From Coenobita brevimanus (Eukaryota > Arthropoda > Malacostraca > Decapoda > Coenobitidae): DNA of 64,000 bases. The stretch lies in the NCBI GenBank assembly GCA_032717465.1, contig CM064653.1:38377555-38441554 (forward strand), read 5' to 3'. The translations under genes were made by a program, and so were the position numbers. A model generated the notes under the pieces. The model had not been told where the DNA came from. It worked only from the letters and a program-made list of their open reading frames with translations, and did no database searches. Positions 10,181 to 22,780 of the stretch are shown here, one piece after another; positions within the stretch are counted from its first letter, which is position 1, and each line of letters opens with the position of its first letter.

Positions 10181-10766
10181 CATCTATCTATCTATTGCCA
10201 GATGACTTAATCTCATAAGGGGTGGCCACAAACAAATCGCCTCCATGTCACCCGGTCCCCCACAATTTCACTGCACCGCTCCCAGCTCACACACCCATCC
10301 CTCATGTAGCTCTCCACTCCATCCCTCATATAGCTCTCCACTCCATCCCTCCATCTCATCCTTGGCCTCCCCCACCTCCACCTCATTCATATACACTCTT
10401 CTCATTAATCTCTCACTCTCCACATGACCAAATCAATGTATTTCTCCTAACGCTTTCCATCACATCCACACCACAATGCTTCTTCATTTCCTCATTTGTC
10501 AGTCTGTCTCAATGTAACTCCACATGCTCCTCTCAAATAACTCATATCCACTGCTCTCACTCTTGACTTGTATCCCTCCAACAAGGCCCAAGCTTCATTT
10601 CCATACATTTATAATACTGTCATGCACGACTTTTTTACTTCCATGCTGTTTTCCTTGTTTCTTATTACTGCTTTCAAAGACCCAGCAACCTTTCTCCCTT
10701 GCTATACCCCTTTAAAGCACTTCACCCTCCAAACTTCTATTCTTACTCATCACGCTGCCTATGTAC
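10181..10766 (-). pseudogene. RTE element, minus-strand copy, 3' part
   Basis: Reverse complement of the C-terminal coding region and 3' end of the element at 18.4-21.6 kb. It carries (GATA)n tail complement CTATCTATCTATCTATTG, GGGGTGGCCACAAACAAATC, CCTCCATGTCACCCGGTCCC and, further in, CTGCTTTCAAAGACCCAGCA. The frame is broken. Homology stops at a TA, exactly where the Tigger inverted repeat begins. Confidence 0.85.
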
Positions 10767-12463
10767 AGGCAGACCCTGAAATACGATACACCTATATGCA
10801 ATACCCCGGCATAGCAATGGGGGTAGAAATACCACCATACCCAGCCTGAAGATGGCCGCACCCCAGTTTAACGATGGGTCCTCCAATGTCTTATCCAGGA
10901 GTGAGGGGCCAAAATTTTGAATCAGGCATGTTACCACGCCCAGCTGAGACCGACCGCCTCCCAGGATGTGCAGAAATGTTTGTGCAGCCCACACAGCCAT
11001 CGCTCACCCCGTGCGCACCCATGTTCTTTCTGCATCAGCCATCTCTAAGTGAGGAACCCTCTTACGCTCGCCTACCCCACATTGTGTTCATCACCGTTAC
11101 GCAAGCCTCTATCGTAGTGTCCAAGCAGTGCCATGAGTAGGGCAGTGATACTAATTTGTGTGAATTTTGGCCTAAATAAGTGTGATCATGTCTGGTAAGG
11201 GCGCTGCATGTAGGGATGCTAGTGCTGACCATGGTTGGGGTGGTAAATGGCCTGCTAGTGCTGGTGCTGGTGATGTTCCCATGAAGCATGCTCATAAAAC
11301 TGTCTCTGGAAGTTAATTAGATACTGTATTCTTAAGCATCATGAGAGAGGCGAGGGCACGTGTGCCATCGCTTCAGCTCTCAACCTGGCCCCGTTGACTG
11401 TCTCCACCATTATCAAGAAGAGGGAGGCCATCAAGGCTGCCGCTAGGGAGGTTGCAACCCTCACTGCCTCTTTTCTTACCCGCCACAGAAAGCCTGCAAT
11501 GGAGGAGCTGGGGCGGATGCTCTGCACATGAGTGGAGGACCAGAACAGGAGGAAGGCACCCATGAATCAGGTAATCATATGCATGAAGGCTCTCTCACTG
11601 TGGAACAAAATAAAAGTGAGGTGGAATCTTGATGCCAGTGAAACCTTTAAGGCCAGCCATGGGTGGTATGACCACTTCAAGAGGTGGGTAAGCTTGCACC
11701 ATGTCAGGAGGCATGGTGAGGCGGTGAGTGTGGATATGGTGGCAGCGACAGTGTTCCCTGATGAGCTGAAGCATATCATCGCAGAGGGTGGCTACAGTGC
11801 AACGAAAGTTATGAATTTTGACGAGACTGGGCTCTTTTGGAAGAGAATGTCCTCAAAGACATTTCTTGCAACAGAGAAAAAGTCTACACCAGGGTTCAAG
11901 GCCTCAAAGGACAGGCTTACACTGATGCTGGGGGGCAATGCCGAGGGTGCCCTCAAGTTAAAGCCACTCCTTGCCTACCACTTTGAAAACCCCTGGGCTC
12001 TGGTGGGGTATGTTGAGGAGAATTTAGGAGTGATTTGGAAGTCTAACAAGGACTGGCTGACTTCCGATATCTGTTCGTCATATTTCCACTCCTACCGCTC
12101 TTGTGTTCTCAAAAAGTATGCCTTGAGGGATATCTTGGCAAACAGATTTTTCGTGGTTGTGGACAACGCACCTAGCCACCCTCCTGTGATGAAGGGCTGG
12201 GCAAGCAACATGGAAGTGGTGTTACTGCCAACCAACTCCATGTCCTTGTTGCAACCCACGGACCAGGGGGTGATCGCGACATTTAAGGCGTAGTATCTCT
12301 GCTGCACTGTGCAGCAGTTGGTAAGGGCAGGTGACAGCGACGACAAGATGATGGCGCAATCCTTCTGGAAAGGAGACAATATACACCACACCATCGAGAA
12401 CATCATGGCTGCATGGCAGGAGCCAGCCCATCATGAACGGTGTGTGGCGGAAGCCACACGACA
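10767..12463 (+). pseudogene. pogo/Tigger-type DNA transposon, broken
   Basis: The left end (CAGGCAGACCCTGAAATACG, after a TA) looks like a Tigger terminal inverted repeat. A damaged transposase follows. The helix-turn-helix DNA-binding part is at about 11310-11530 (APLTVSTIIKKREA, then an in-frame stop at 11529-11531). The open stretch 11532-12293 holds the CENP-B-like WYDHFKRW region and the DDE catalytic core: MNFDETGLFWKR, VVDNAPSHPP and LLQPTDQGVIATF, with 32 residues between the second and third aspartates. A stop at 12291-12293 splits off the C-terminal remnant (TIENIMAAWQEP), and no right-hand inverted repeat is found. Transposases of this family cut and paste at TA sites. This copy cannot make a full-length protein. 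Confidence 0.88.
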
Positions 12464-12730
12464 GACTGTCTCACCTTTTCATTCTACCATGCTGTTCCTT
12501 GCATCCCTGTTGTCTTCTCTTCACCCCACACACCACCTCATGAGCTGCACAGATTTCTTCTGTTAGTATCTTGCACACATTTTCCACCTCCTCCAACTGC
12601 TCCAAATCATATTTACCCAATCACTTCTCCACTTCTCCCTTATATTCTGCCTTTTTGTCCATCCTCTTGCAACATTTCTACCCTCCTAGTATGGACTACT
12701 TCTTCCTGTCCTTCCCTCCTCCTATTCCTC
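12464..12730 (-). pseudogene. RTE element, minus-strand copy, 5' remnant
   Basis: Reverse complement matching about 19320-19580 of the complete element (TGTCTCACCTTTTCATTCTA, CACCACCTCATGAGCTGCAC, TTCCTGTCCTTCCCTCC). It is the other flank of the copy at 10181-10766. About 1.4 kb of element sequence between the two pieces is missing, together with the right end of the Tigger. Confidence 0.8.
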
Positions 12731-12841
12731 CACAACACATGTAGTCAAAAAATAAGCACTCAATATCCATAGCACAAGTCAATAAAAGGGTGACTACATG
12801 AAGGTCAAACTGAGGTAATAAAGGAGGAGGAAGCAACTTAC

Positions 12842-12976
12842 CGCAGTGTAAGTCATCCAGCAGCACGGCTCGACCTGGTTTGAGTCCAGACCCCAGTACT
12901 CAAGCTCTTCCTCAAACAGTGGGCCACACACATCTGTTGGATAGTGCAGCTTCCCTGTCCGGTAGTAGTTAAGCAC
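12842..12976 (-). CDS. Shaw: Shaw/Kv3 potassium channel, exon 3 (T1 domain with zinc site)
   Basis: This minus-strand exon of 45 codons begins [18 protein letters not shown] and ends [10 protein letters not shown]. It has an acceptor (GTGCTGGCAG) before 12976 and a donor (GCG|GTAAGT) after 12842. It encodes the core of the T1 domain that sets subfamily-specific tetramer assembly. The zinc-binding pattern HX5CX20CC is exact: H of LHYP, then C of DVCG, then CC of EPCCW. That pattern occurs in Shaw, Shab and Shal channels but not Shaker, and the wording is Shaw-like ([20 protein letters not shown]). It is in phase 0 on both sides and its length is a multiple of three. The first codon is GTG (valine), internal to the protein, not a start. 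Confidence 0.97.
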
Positions 12977-14280
12977 CTGCCAGCACAGGGAGGGGTTAGG
13001 TGGAGGTACTGGAGTGGAGGCTGGGGCAAGAGAGGCATTACTGGGGTGGGGTGGAGGAATGTGAGGGGGTTAGTTGTGGGTGCAAGGGTAGGGGTGGGTT
13101 GTGTGAGACTGGGGTCTGTTTTCTTGTTGGTTAAGGAAGCTCCCTAATGCCTTTTCTTGAGTGGTTTACTTTGCTTATTACACCTTGTGGTTCTATTCTG
13201 TGTTATTTAATCCTTCAAACATTACCATATTCTACACAAACAATGTGCAAAAGGATATTAACTGGTTCTATCCAAAAGCAAACTGCTAAAGATGTGGTGC
13301 TTCGGAGCCTCCTGACCTTACAAAAATATAAGCCTGGGTGTGAGACTGAATGGAGAATACAAGGGAATCTTGGGCTGTACAATGAGAAGTGTGAAAAGTT
13401 GAGTGTGGAATACAAGGTATTTCCCAGTATGGGGATGTTGGGGTGTCAGGAGAGGAGTGTGAGAAGGTGAGAGGGACGTATGAGAGAGAGAGCAACAGAA
13501 GTCATCACAGTCGACAGAATATACAGAAGGATGTACTAGAGGTTACTGTGGAAAAAACTACGGGGTATGAGAGGTTGCTAGGTTGAGGAACAAAAACTTA
13601 GGGTATCAATGCTGCAAGCCTAAGAAACGGAAATGATAATATATAAATGTTGCTTGCAATGTCAAAAAACAATCAGATTAACACTGCATGCAAGGTTATG
13701 GAACAGAAATTATAATGTATCAATGTCGTAGGAAGATGTCAACATTGCAAGTAGATAGTAGGGCAGTGACACTTTAAAGCATCAACACCGTATAAAAACA
13801 GTGAAGAAATGACCTGTGAAGCAATAATATGCCAGAAAGACAGAAAGGAACTGCAACTGTAAGGATTAAGCACTGAAGATGGGACATCGAGGAATTACCA
13901 GGTAATCCTTTCTGACTAAGGATGTTTATAGTTTTCTTGGTACAATGCCCACAGTAATTTATTAGGCTTAGTAATTTTTATACCCCGACAGGTTATCACT
14001 CATTAATATCACCAATGAACATACTAGGGGACTATCTAAGGTTGTATAAGATCATCAGTTCCATAGCTAGAATAATGATCAATGTACTGTACATCCTCTC
14101 GCTAGAGGGGCTAGAACTGCAAAGGTGTAAATGTTGCACACAGAAAATTAACAGAAGTGTGCTCGCAAGTCAAACAGGTAGTACCAATGAGGACGTGGAA
14201 ATATAACAGCAGTTAAGGGAGACACCAGCAATATTTGGATACTATTAATAGTGATGGTTTGATGCTCATGAGTTAAAGAA
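12977..14280. other. intron 2, unique sequence
   Basis: Non-coding. 12990-13130 is G-rich on the plus strand. No conserved frame and no recognised repeat. Confidence 0.5.
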
Positions 14281-17200
14281 ACAACAGCAGCCTAAAGAGA
14301 TGCTAATAAGTCAAGAAGATGTTAGGAGAATAGGAGATATCTGCATACTATGGAGATGCTACTGAGTCAGGGAGATGTGAAAAGACTGGGAAGATATATG
14401 ATTACAGAAATGTTAGCTGATAAGGTATAAGTTACAACTACACCATTTCCCTGAGATGTTAGCAATTCTAGGAGATGTTAAACTTGAGAAATGCTGGGAG
14501 CTTCTGGAGATACTATCAATTAAAGGTATATTAGCAAATTTGGATGATATTACTATTTTAAGGAGGTGCAACACAGTTAGGAGGATGCTAGCAAGCAAAG
14601 AAAATTTTCACAAATGGGATATGCCAGCACATTTGGAAAGAGCTGGCAAATCGAGGAGATGCTAACAAGCCAGAGAGATTTTAGTATATTAAGGAGGTGC
14701 TAAGATATCAGAGATGCTAGCATGCCAGATAAGTTAGGGACTCTGGGATATGTAAAAATTTTTGGGTGATATTAGCACATTTGGGAGGAGCAAACAGATT
14801 AGGCTGACACTTGTATGTGAAGAATGTGTTATAAATATGGAAGATTTCAGTATATAAGGGATGTGCTACAAGATTAGGGAGATGTCAGAAAGCCAGGGAA
14901 ATGTTAGGCTTATAAAGAGACATTAGCACATTAGGGAGGTGTCAACAGATATGGAATATGTTATCAGTTTCCAGAAACGGAAGCAAATACGGGAGATGCT
15001 ACCAAGCCACAGTGATGTTAGGATTTTAAGAAGAAATCAGCAACTCTAAGAGGTGTTAGCAAGCTGGGCATGGGGTGGGTTAAGCATTTTAGGGAGATAT
15101 TAGTACAACAGGGAGACACCAACAGTAACAAGCTAGGAGATATTAACATTTAGCATGTCAGGGATGTTATCCATATCAGAGAGATATCTGGTACATCAGA
15201 GAGATGTTTATGCATCAAGGAGGTATCAGCCATATCAGGAAAATGATAGCTTATCAGGAAATGTTAGTATATCTGGGAAATGTTAACATATCAGGGATAA
15301 GTCAGTCTACACGTTAATGTTTCCCATTTCAGAGGGATGACAGCATATCAAGGTAATATTAGTCAAATTCTGATAATGTTTGCCATATCAGGGAGTTGTT
15401 AAGAAATTAGTGACAAGTTACATTCTACCAGGCAGGGGATTAGGTGGCAAATTTTGGTGACATCAGCTGATTAGGGAGATCTTAACATACCAGGGAGACA
15501 GTGGTGAATCAGCAAGATATTAGAAGATTAGGAATCTTAAATGTTCGCAGAGTTTGGAAATGTTAGCAGTATTGAGAAATGTAAGCAAGAGTTGAGAAAT
15601 GTTAGCAAGAGTTGAGAAATGTAAGCATTGCTGGGAGATGTTAGCAAATATGAAAACGATGGCACTACAGAGAGATGTCAGCAAAGAGTTGAGAAATGTT
15701 GGCACTGCAGGGATGTTAGCAAGAACTGGGAAATGCTGGCACTGCCATGAGATGTTAGCAATAGCTGGGATATGTTAGCATTGTGGGGATATGTATGCAA
15801 GAGCTGGGAAATGTTAGCAAGAGCTGGGATATGTTGGCCTGCAGGGAGATGTTAGAAAAAGCTGGGAAATGTTGGCACTGCAAGGATGTTAGCAAGAGTT
15901 GGGAAATGTTAGCATAGCTGGAAGATGTTTGCATGAGCTAGGAAATGTTGGCACTGCATGGAGATGTTAGCAAGAGCTGGGAAATGATGGTGTTGCATGG
16001 AGATGTTAGCAAGAACTGGGAAATGTTGGCGCTGCATGGAGTTGTTAGCAAGAGCTGGGAAATGTTGGCACTGCCTGGAGATGTTAGCAAGAGCTGGGAA
16101 ATGTTGGTGCTGCATAGAGATGTTAGCAAGAGCTGAGAAATGTTGGCACTGCATGGAGATGTTAGCAAGAGCTGGGAAATGTTGGTGCTGCATAGAGATG
16201 TTAGCAAGAGCTGAGAAATGTTGGCACTGCATAGAGATGTTAGCAAGAGCTGGGAAATGTTGGTGCTGCATGGGGATGTTAACAAGAGCTGGGAAATGGG
16301 AAATGTTGGCACTGCATGGAGATGTTAGCAAGAGCTGGGAAATGTTGGTGCTGCATGGAGATGTTAGCAAGAGCTGGGAAATGTTAGCACTGCATGGAGA
16401 TGTTAGCAAGAGCTGGGAAATGTCAGCAATGCAGGGATATGTAAGCAAGAGTTGAGAAATGTTAGCACTATAGGGAGATGCTTGCAATGTTGAGAAACGT
16501 TAGCATGAGTTGGAAAATGTTAGCAAGAGCTGAGAAATATTAGCAAATGCTGAGAAATGTTAACACTGCTGGGACATGTTGGCAAGAGTTTGAAAACGTT
16601 AGCACTACAGGAAGATGTTAGTGTGAGGTGGGAAATGATAGCACTGTAGGGAAGTGTTAGTAAGAGCTGGGAAATGTTGGCACCGCAGGAAGATGTTAGC
16701 AGGAGCTGGGAAATGTTAGCATAGCAGGGAAATGTTAGCACGAGCTGGGAAATGTTAGCATAGCAGGGAGATGTTAGCACGAGCTAGGAAATGTTAGCAC
16801 AGCAGATGTCAGCACGAGCTGGGAAATGTCAGCATAGCAGGAAGATGTTACACGAGCTGGGAAATGTTAGCATAGCAGGGAGATGTTAGCACAAGCTGAG
16901 AAATGTTAGCATAGCAGGGAGATGTTACCACGATCTGGGTGATGTTAGTATAGCAGGAAGATGTTACACGAGCTGGGAAATGTTAGCATAGCAGGGAGAT
17001 GTTGGCACGTGCCGGGAAATGTTAGCATAGCAGGGAGATGTTAGCACGAAGTGGGAAATGTTAGCATAGCAGGGAGATGTTAGCACGAACTGAGAAATGT
17101 TAGCATAGCAGATGTCATCACGAGCTGGGAAATGTTAGCACAGCAGATGTCAGCACGAGCTGGGAAATGGTAGCACATCAGGGAGATGTTAGTAACAGCT

Positions 17201-17720
17201 GGGAAATGTTAGCACAGCAGGGAGCTGTCAACAGAGTTGGGGAATGTTAGCATGGCAGGGAGATGCTGGCACACTGAGAAATGAAACAAAAGCTAGGAAA
17301 TGTAACCACTGCAGGAAGATGGTTGCAAAGTTGGGAAAGTTAGAACCGCAGGGAGATTTTAGTAGAGATGGGAAATATTCGCATACTAGGGTGATTTCAG
17401 TTAAAACCGCAGGGAGATTTTAGTAGAGTTGGGAAATATTCGCATACCAGGGTGATTTTAGTTAAAACCGCAGGGAGATTATAGTAGAGTTGGAAATATT
17501 AGCACTCTAAGAAGATGTTAGCAAAGCAGGGAGATGTTAGCAAAGTTGAGATGTGTTAGCACTGCAGGGAAATATGTTAGCAGTGTAGAGAAATGTTAGC
17601 ACAGACGGGAGATGTTAACAGAGTTGGGAAACTTCAGCACTGCAGAGAGATGTTAGCAGAGTTGGGAAATGTTTGCAAAGCAAGAGAGATATTAGGAGTT
17701 GGGAAACGTTAGCAGATGAC
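14280..17720. repeat. satellite/minisatellite with 39-bp period, homogeneous core and decayed flanks
   Basis: The unit is GAGATGTTAGCAAGAGCTGG followed by GAAATGTTGGCACTGCATG. In the core (about 15900-16450) units repeat exactly every 39 bp, for example from 15971 to 16010. Between 16680 and 17200 a variant with AGCATAGCAGGGAGATGTTA dominates. A longer-period variant with AACCGCAGGGAGATT lies at 17330-17500. From 14280 to 15500 only scattered GATGTTAG and GGAGATGTTA words remain. Because 39 is a multiple of three, the core gives long stop-free frames on both strands (13-residue repeats); these are not genes. Confidence 0.9.
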
Positions 17721-18384
17721 AAAGACACAAGTAGGAATCAAAACCACTTTTCTCTATGCACATCAGGTCTGCGATCGATATTCTGTTATTTGTTGGTAAG
17801 GGGGAGTCAAGAAGTATTAACAAGCAGCAGGTGGCGACGTTTCTAGCAGTCAAGACCACTGGCGGAACATTTGAAATATAACCGGAACTGCAGGGAGGGG
17901 GGGGATTTCTCCTTTTCTTTAGCTGTATCATATTTTCTTTCCTAAACATCCAATGAAGAAAGAAAAACATTGCTTTTGGTTACTACAGACAGCTGATACA
18001 CAACCATGAATAAATAAAAAGACTTTGAGTAACAAAACGAATAGGTAAGGCATGTTTTTAAGTATTCTGTAAGATTCTAACCTAACTGTTTGAGGCTTTA
18101 TCAATGGGCAAAGAAATACTCTCCCCGCTCCTTTTAATTTTTACTCAGTGCTGGATCCGTCCCTTGAGAGAATGCTAACAAGTTGGGGTAGGAGGAGGGG
18201 ATGATGTAAACACGTCAAGGGATTACTGAAGTTCTTTCATTTTAGCCTGGCTCAGATTTTCGACCTTTTACTGCTTACAGTATTTCACACACTCAGTTGC
18301 AAAAAAAGACAATGCTACGGATGTACATCCGTTTCATATATATATATATATTTTTTGCTTGCATATTCTAGTGTTAATCTACCG
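17721..18384. other. intron 2, unique sequence
   Basis: Mixed-composition sequence with a short (TA)n at 18335-18350 just before the retrotransposon. No exon recognised. Confidence 0.5.
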
Positions 18385-21300
18385 TATCCCTGCTTGTCGT
18401 AAAAGGCGACTAAAAGGGTTGGCGGAGGGTTAGTGCCCCTCCCCGGAAAACAACTAACTAAAAAGACAAACAGTAAGCCTCGGACAAGGACTGACCAAAA
18501 GATGACGACCAAGGACAGGACAAAGGACATGGTTATCGGAACTTGGAATGTAAGGGGAGCGAATGATGAGGTGAAAGAGAGAGAGCTTGTCCAGGTGCTT
18601 GAGGGTGCGAAAGTTGATGTATGCGGAATAACTGAAACGAAATGGAGAGGTGAGAGTGAGAGTGGGAGTATGGATGGGGTATATGTGCAGGAGTAGGTAA
18701 GAATGAGAAGGCAAAAGAATGAGTATGTCTAGCTGAGAGTAAAAGATGGAACAGCTGAGAGTAAAAGATGGAAGGAGAGCATAAGAGAGTATGGATCAGT
18801 TGGGTCAAGGATTGTGTGGGTAAGATTGAAAGTTGGAATACAAATGTGGGCGATTGTGTGTGTGTATGCGCCAACGCAAGATCGTGCAAGCAGAGTGAGA
18901 GAAGAGTTCTGGACAAATGTGGAAGTGTGCATGGAAAAGTTTGGAAGGGATGAGAGAGTGTTTTTGATCGGTGATATGAATGGTAAAGTAGGGAATGTGG
19001 AGGTGGATGGAATAGTTGGTGAGTGGGGTGTGCCTGCTGAGATAGATGAGAATGGCAGTGCGTTAGTGGATATTTGTGCTGGGAGGGGGTTGGTGATAGC
19101 CAAAACCCTCTTCAGGCACAAGATGATCCACAGGTATACATGGCGAGTGATGAGAAGGGTGGGTGGTGAACTGAATGAAAGGAAGGCAATGATTGATTAT
19201 GTGTGTGTGGATGAAAGGATGCGAAAATGTGTAATGGATGCAAGAGCTTATAGAGGTTGGGGGAGTGGACTTTCTGACCACTACTTGGTGGTGGCCAGAA
19301 TCAAGGTCCAATTAGGATGAATAAAAGAAGGGAAGGACGGGAAGAAGGAGTATTTGTAAGGAGAGTGGGAAGGTTACAAGAGGATGAGAAAAAGGCAGAG
19401 TATAAGAGAGAAGTGGAGGAACGATTGGGCAAATATGAATTGGAGCAGATGGGGGACGTGGAAGGTGTGTGCAGGATATTTACAGAAGAAATATGTGCAG
19501 CATGTGATGTGGTGTGTGGGATGAAGAGAAGACGGAGGGGTGTGCAAGGAAGAGCATGGTGGAATGAAGAGGTGAGACAGGCTGTAGCGCAAAAGAAGAA
19601 AGCATACAATGAATGGATGAGAAATAGGGACGTGGAAGAAGTTGAGAGGTGGAAGAGAGAGTTATATGTAGAAAGAATGAGAGAGGTGAAAAGATTAGTA
19701 AGAGAGAGTAAGAAGAGAGTGGATGAGGAATTTGGAAGGAACTTGAGTGTAAAATGGAGGGACTGTAAGAAAATGTTCTGGAAAGAGGTGAAAAGAGTAA
19801 GACAGGGTGGAAGTGAAGTTAGCAGGGGAGTGAAAGATAAAAATGGTAGATTACTAGTGGAGAAGAGCGAAAAAGTGAGCAGAGGGAGAGAACACTTTAA
19901 GGAATTGTTGAACACAGAGGATGGAAGTAATGCGAGGATACGGTAAGTGGCTGGGGAATGGCTGGAAGGAGGAGGGAGGTGAGAAGACAGGAAGAAATCA
20001 GTAGGATAGAAGTTGTGGAAGCAATGAAGAAAGTTAAATTGGGGAAAGCCCCAGGAATTGATGGAGTGTGTGGTGAAATGCTGAAGCATGGGGGAGAGAT
20101 AGTAGTAGCATGGATGTGGAAAATGTGCAGATTGGCCTGGGAGGAAGGTAAAGTCCCGGAGGATTGGAAGTCAGGTATAATTATTCCGTTTTACAAAGGA
20201 AAAGGGGAAAAAGAAGCGTGTGGTAATCATAGGGGCGTCTGTCTTCTTAGTATAACAGGAAAAGTGTATGGTAGGATACTTACTGACAGAGTTAGAGAAA
20301 GAACAGAGGAATTAGTTGGAGAAGAACAGGGAGGCTTTAGGAAGGGAAGAGGTTGTGTAGATCAGATATTCATTCTTAGATCTTTAGTGGAAAAGTTTCT
20401 AGAGAAGGGAAAGAAGTTGTATACGGCCTTCATGGATTTGGAGAAAGCATATGACAGGGTGAATAGACAAGGATTGTGGAAAGTATTAAGAATATATGGA
20501 GTAGATGGGAAGTTGCTGAATGCTGTGAAGGGTATGTATGATGGTGCTAAGGCTGCAGTGCGTGTGGATGGTGAACTGAGTGAATTTTTCTCTTTGAAGG
20601 TTGGGTTGAAACAGGGATGTGTCATGTCTCCATGGTTGTTCAATCTGTACATGGATGGGGTAATAAAAGAGGTACGGTACAAGGAAGGGTAGTGGATGTT
20701 GGAGTGGCCCTGGTGAGAGAGGGTAGTGTTTGGAAACTCCCTGTACTGTTGTTTGCAGATGATACTGTGTTGTTGAGTGAAGACGAAGGAGAGCTGCAAG
20801 GCTTGATGGATGAGTTTGGGAGAGTGTGTAAGAAACGGAATCTAAAGGTGAATGTAGGGAAGAATAAAAGTGATGGTCTTTGAGAGACGTGAAGTCAGTG
20901 AATGTACAGCGAGGTTGGATGGTGAGGAATTGGAAAATGTGAGTACGTTTAAGTACTTGGGTAGTGTGATGAGTAAGGATGGAGGTTTGGAGGGAGAAGT
21001 GCTTGAAAGGGTACAGCATGGAAGAAAGGTTGCTGGTTCCTTGAAAGCAGTGATAAGAAGCAGGGAAGTGAGCATGGAAGTGAAAAAGTTACTACATGAC
21101 AGTATTATGATACCAACTCTAACGTATGGAAGTGAAGCTTGGACGTTGCTGGAAGGACTCAAGTCAAGAGTGAGAGCAGTGGAAATGAGTTATTTAAGAG
21201 AAGCCCGTGGAGTCACATGGAGAGACAGGCTGACAAATGAGAATATAAAGGAGCGTTGTGGTGTGGATGTGATAGGAAGCGTCAGGAGGAATACACTGAG

Positions 21301-21562
21301 GTGGGTTGGCCAAGTGGAGAGGATGGAGGGTGAAAGACTGACGAAGAGAGTGTATGTGAGTGAGGTGGAAGGGGGAAGAGGGAGGGGGAGGCCGAGGATG
21401 AGATGGAGGGATGGGGTGGAGAGGTATATGAGAGAGGGGGGGGGTGAGTTGGGAGCAGGGTAGTGAAATGGCGGGGGACAGGGCGACGTGGAGGCGATTT
21501 GTTTGTGGCCATCCCGAACGGGATTGAGGCGTCTGGCAATAGATAGATAGATATATAGATAA
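18385..21562 (+). mobile_element. RTE-clade non-LTR retrotransposon, nearly full length, lightly damaged
   Basis: The 5' end (CCCTGCTTGTCGTAAAAGGC, GGGTTGGCGGAGGGTTAGTG) is followed by the endonuclease at 18520-19316 (IGTWNVRGAND, GITETKWRGE, VCVYAPTQDR, LIGDMNGKVG, LSDHYLVVAR). The linker is at 19317-19946 and the reverse transcriptase at 19958-20692 (KAPGIDGVCGEML, FYKGKGEKEACGNHRGVCLL, AFMDLEKAYDRVN, VGLKQGCVMSPWLFNLYMDG). The catalytic LLFADDTVLL is at about 20747-20776 and the C-terminal domain at 20870-21463 (STFKYLGSVM, YGSEAWTL, RGRPRMRWRDGVERYM). The tail is (GATA)n at 21539-21560. Only a handful of frame breaks and stops separate the pieces, including a short duplication of AGCTGAGAGTAAAAGATGGA near 18730-18770. 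It is therefore the youngest and best preserved autonomous element here and the likely partner of the SINEs that share its ends. It lies in intron 2, antisense to the channel gene. Confidence 0.93.
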
Positions 21563-22140
21563 TCTACCGTTATAACTTATCATTAAAGATGGAGACATGA
21601 CAATTTTAGGCCAAAATAAAGTAAAAGGAATAAAATAGGAGAAATTAGCAGGTCGATGAAACGAACAGACAAGCTGAGAGACTTGCAGCAAATGACGTCA
21701 TACAGCTGTCAAGATGTTAGTAACAAGTGTTTTGCTAATGCGGTCCCATGTTAATCTGAAACGTGCACCTTGTGAACAGCAGGCTTGAGCCACGCTTCTG
21801 CTGTCCGCCATCCTCCTTATGGGGGAAAGGGAAGCAGATGAGGAACGTTTGTATAAACACGCAGTTGTGCTGCCCAGATATATGAACGCCACCACATGAA
21901 AGCGTCCCTCTCCAGCACCTGGGGATTAACATATCATGAGACTGCTAGTAAGTGAATTTTGCAAGTCGAGGAACTAACATGAAGGGTTAATAATTTCATG
22001 CTGAGAAGCTGCCAACAGAATACATTATTCAACTATGGACACGAGGGTAATATGCAGTGATAGGAGCAGGGGATAAAATATAATGAACACATTAGGAGAC
22101 TGCCTGCAGGTGAATTTAGCAAGCTGAGGAATTGGCAAAT
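21563..22140. other. intron 2, unique sequence
   Basis: No recognisable exon or repeat. Composition is mixed. Confidence 0.45.
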
Positions 22141-22167
22141 GAGAAGAAAAAAAATAATAATAACAAC

Positions 22168-22211
<44 letters not shown>

Positions 22212-22213
22212 TA
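22141..22213. repeat. (AAT)n microsatellite
   Basis: AAT triplets with a few AAC variants. Confidence 0.9.
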
Positions 22214-22780
22214 ATAACTGGCAGAGGCTGGTGGTAAGAGACACAAGTTACAAGCGACATGACAAGCAGATCAAAGGGTGAATAGGGCATACTGTAACTG
22301 AGGGACTGATGAACGAATTAAGCAGGTTAGGAGAGAGATGACGCAAATTTAGCAGACAGAGATTTCAGAAAAAAACTAGCTAAGGTACAGGTAAGAGGCG
22401 ACTTTAGCATGCGATGGAGATACCTGGTTAAGAGTTATATTATTAAGTAAAAATCAGTGAAGTTTCGGGAATGACTTCACGAGGACTGGGGACTGTTAAG
22501 GTTGAGAAGGAGGTAGCAAGTAGGCTACACAAGTCATAGGCAGATGCGAGACCATATGAGGTTTGGGTGGACTGAATCACCACGCGTCTGAAAATCCTAA
22601 GGGTGTGACTGACTAACCAAGCCGCTCGTAGAGAGATGGTCCCGCATCTAAAAATGATAAATTTATTGTGGAAAAATCTTAATCCAATATACGAACAATT
22701 GTAAATTAATCCATAAAGGGTAAGGTGGGACATTTATAAGGAATTTATTTAACCTACGGTATTTCGACTGATTACAACCA
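22214..22780. other. intron 2, unique sequence
   Basis: No recognisable feature. Confidence 0.45.

Noticed and set aside
15909..16487. Long open frames on both strands with 13-residue repeats (SQLLLTSPC-like and ARAGKCWC-like)
   Set aside because: They arise from the 39-bp satellite, whose period is a multiple of three. Both strands are open at once and there are no splice or start signals.
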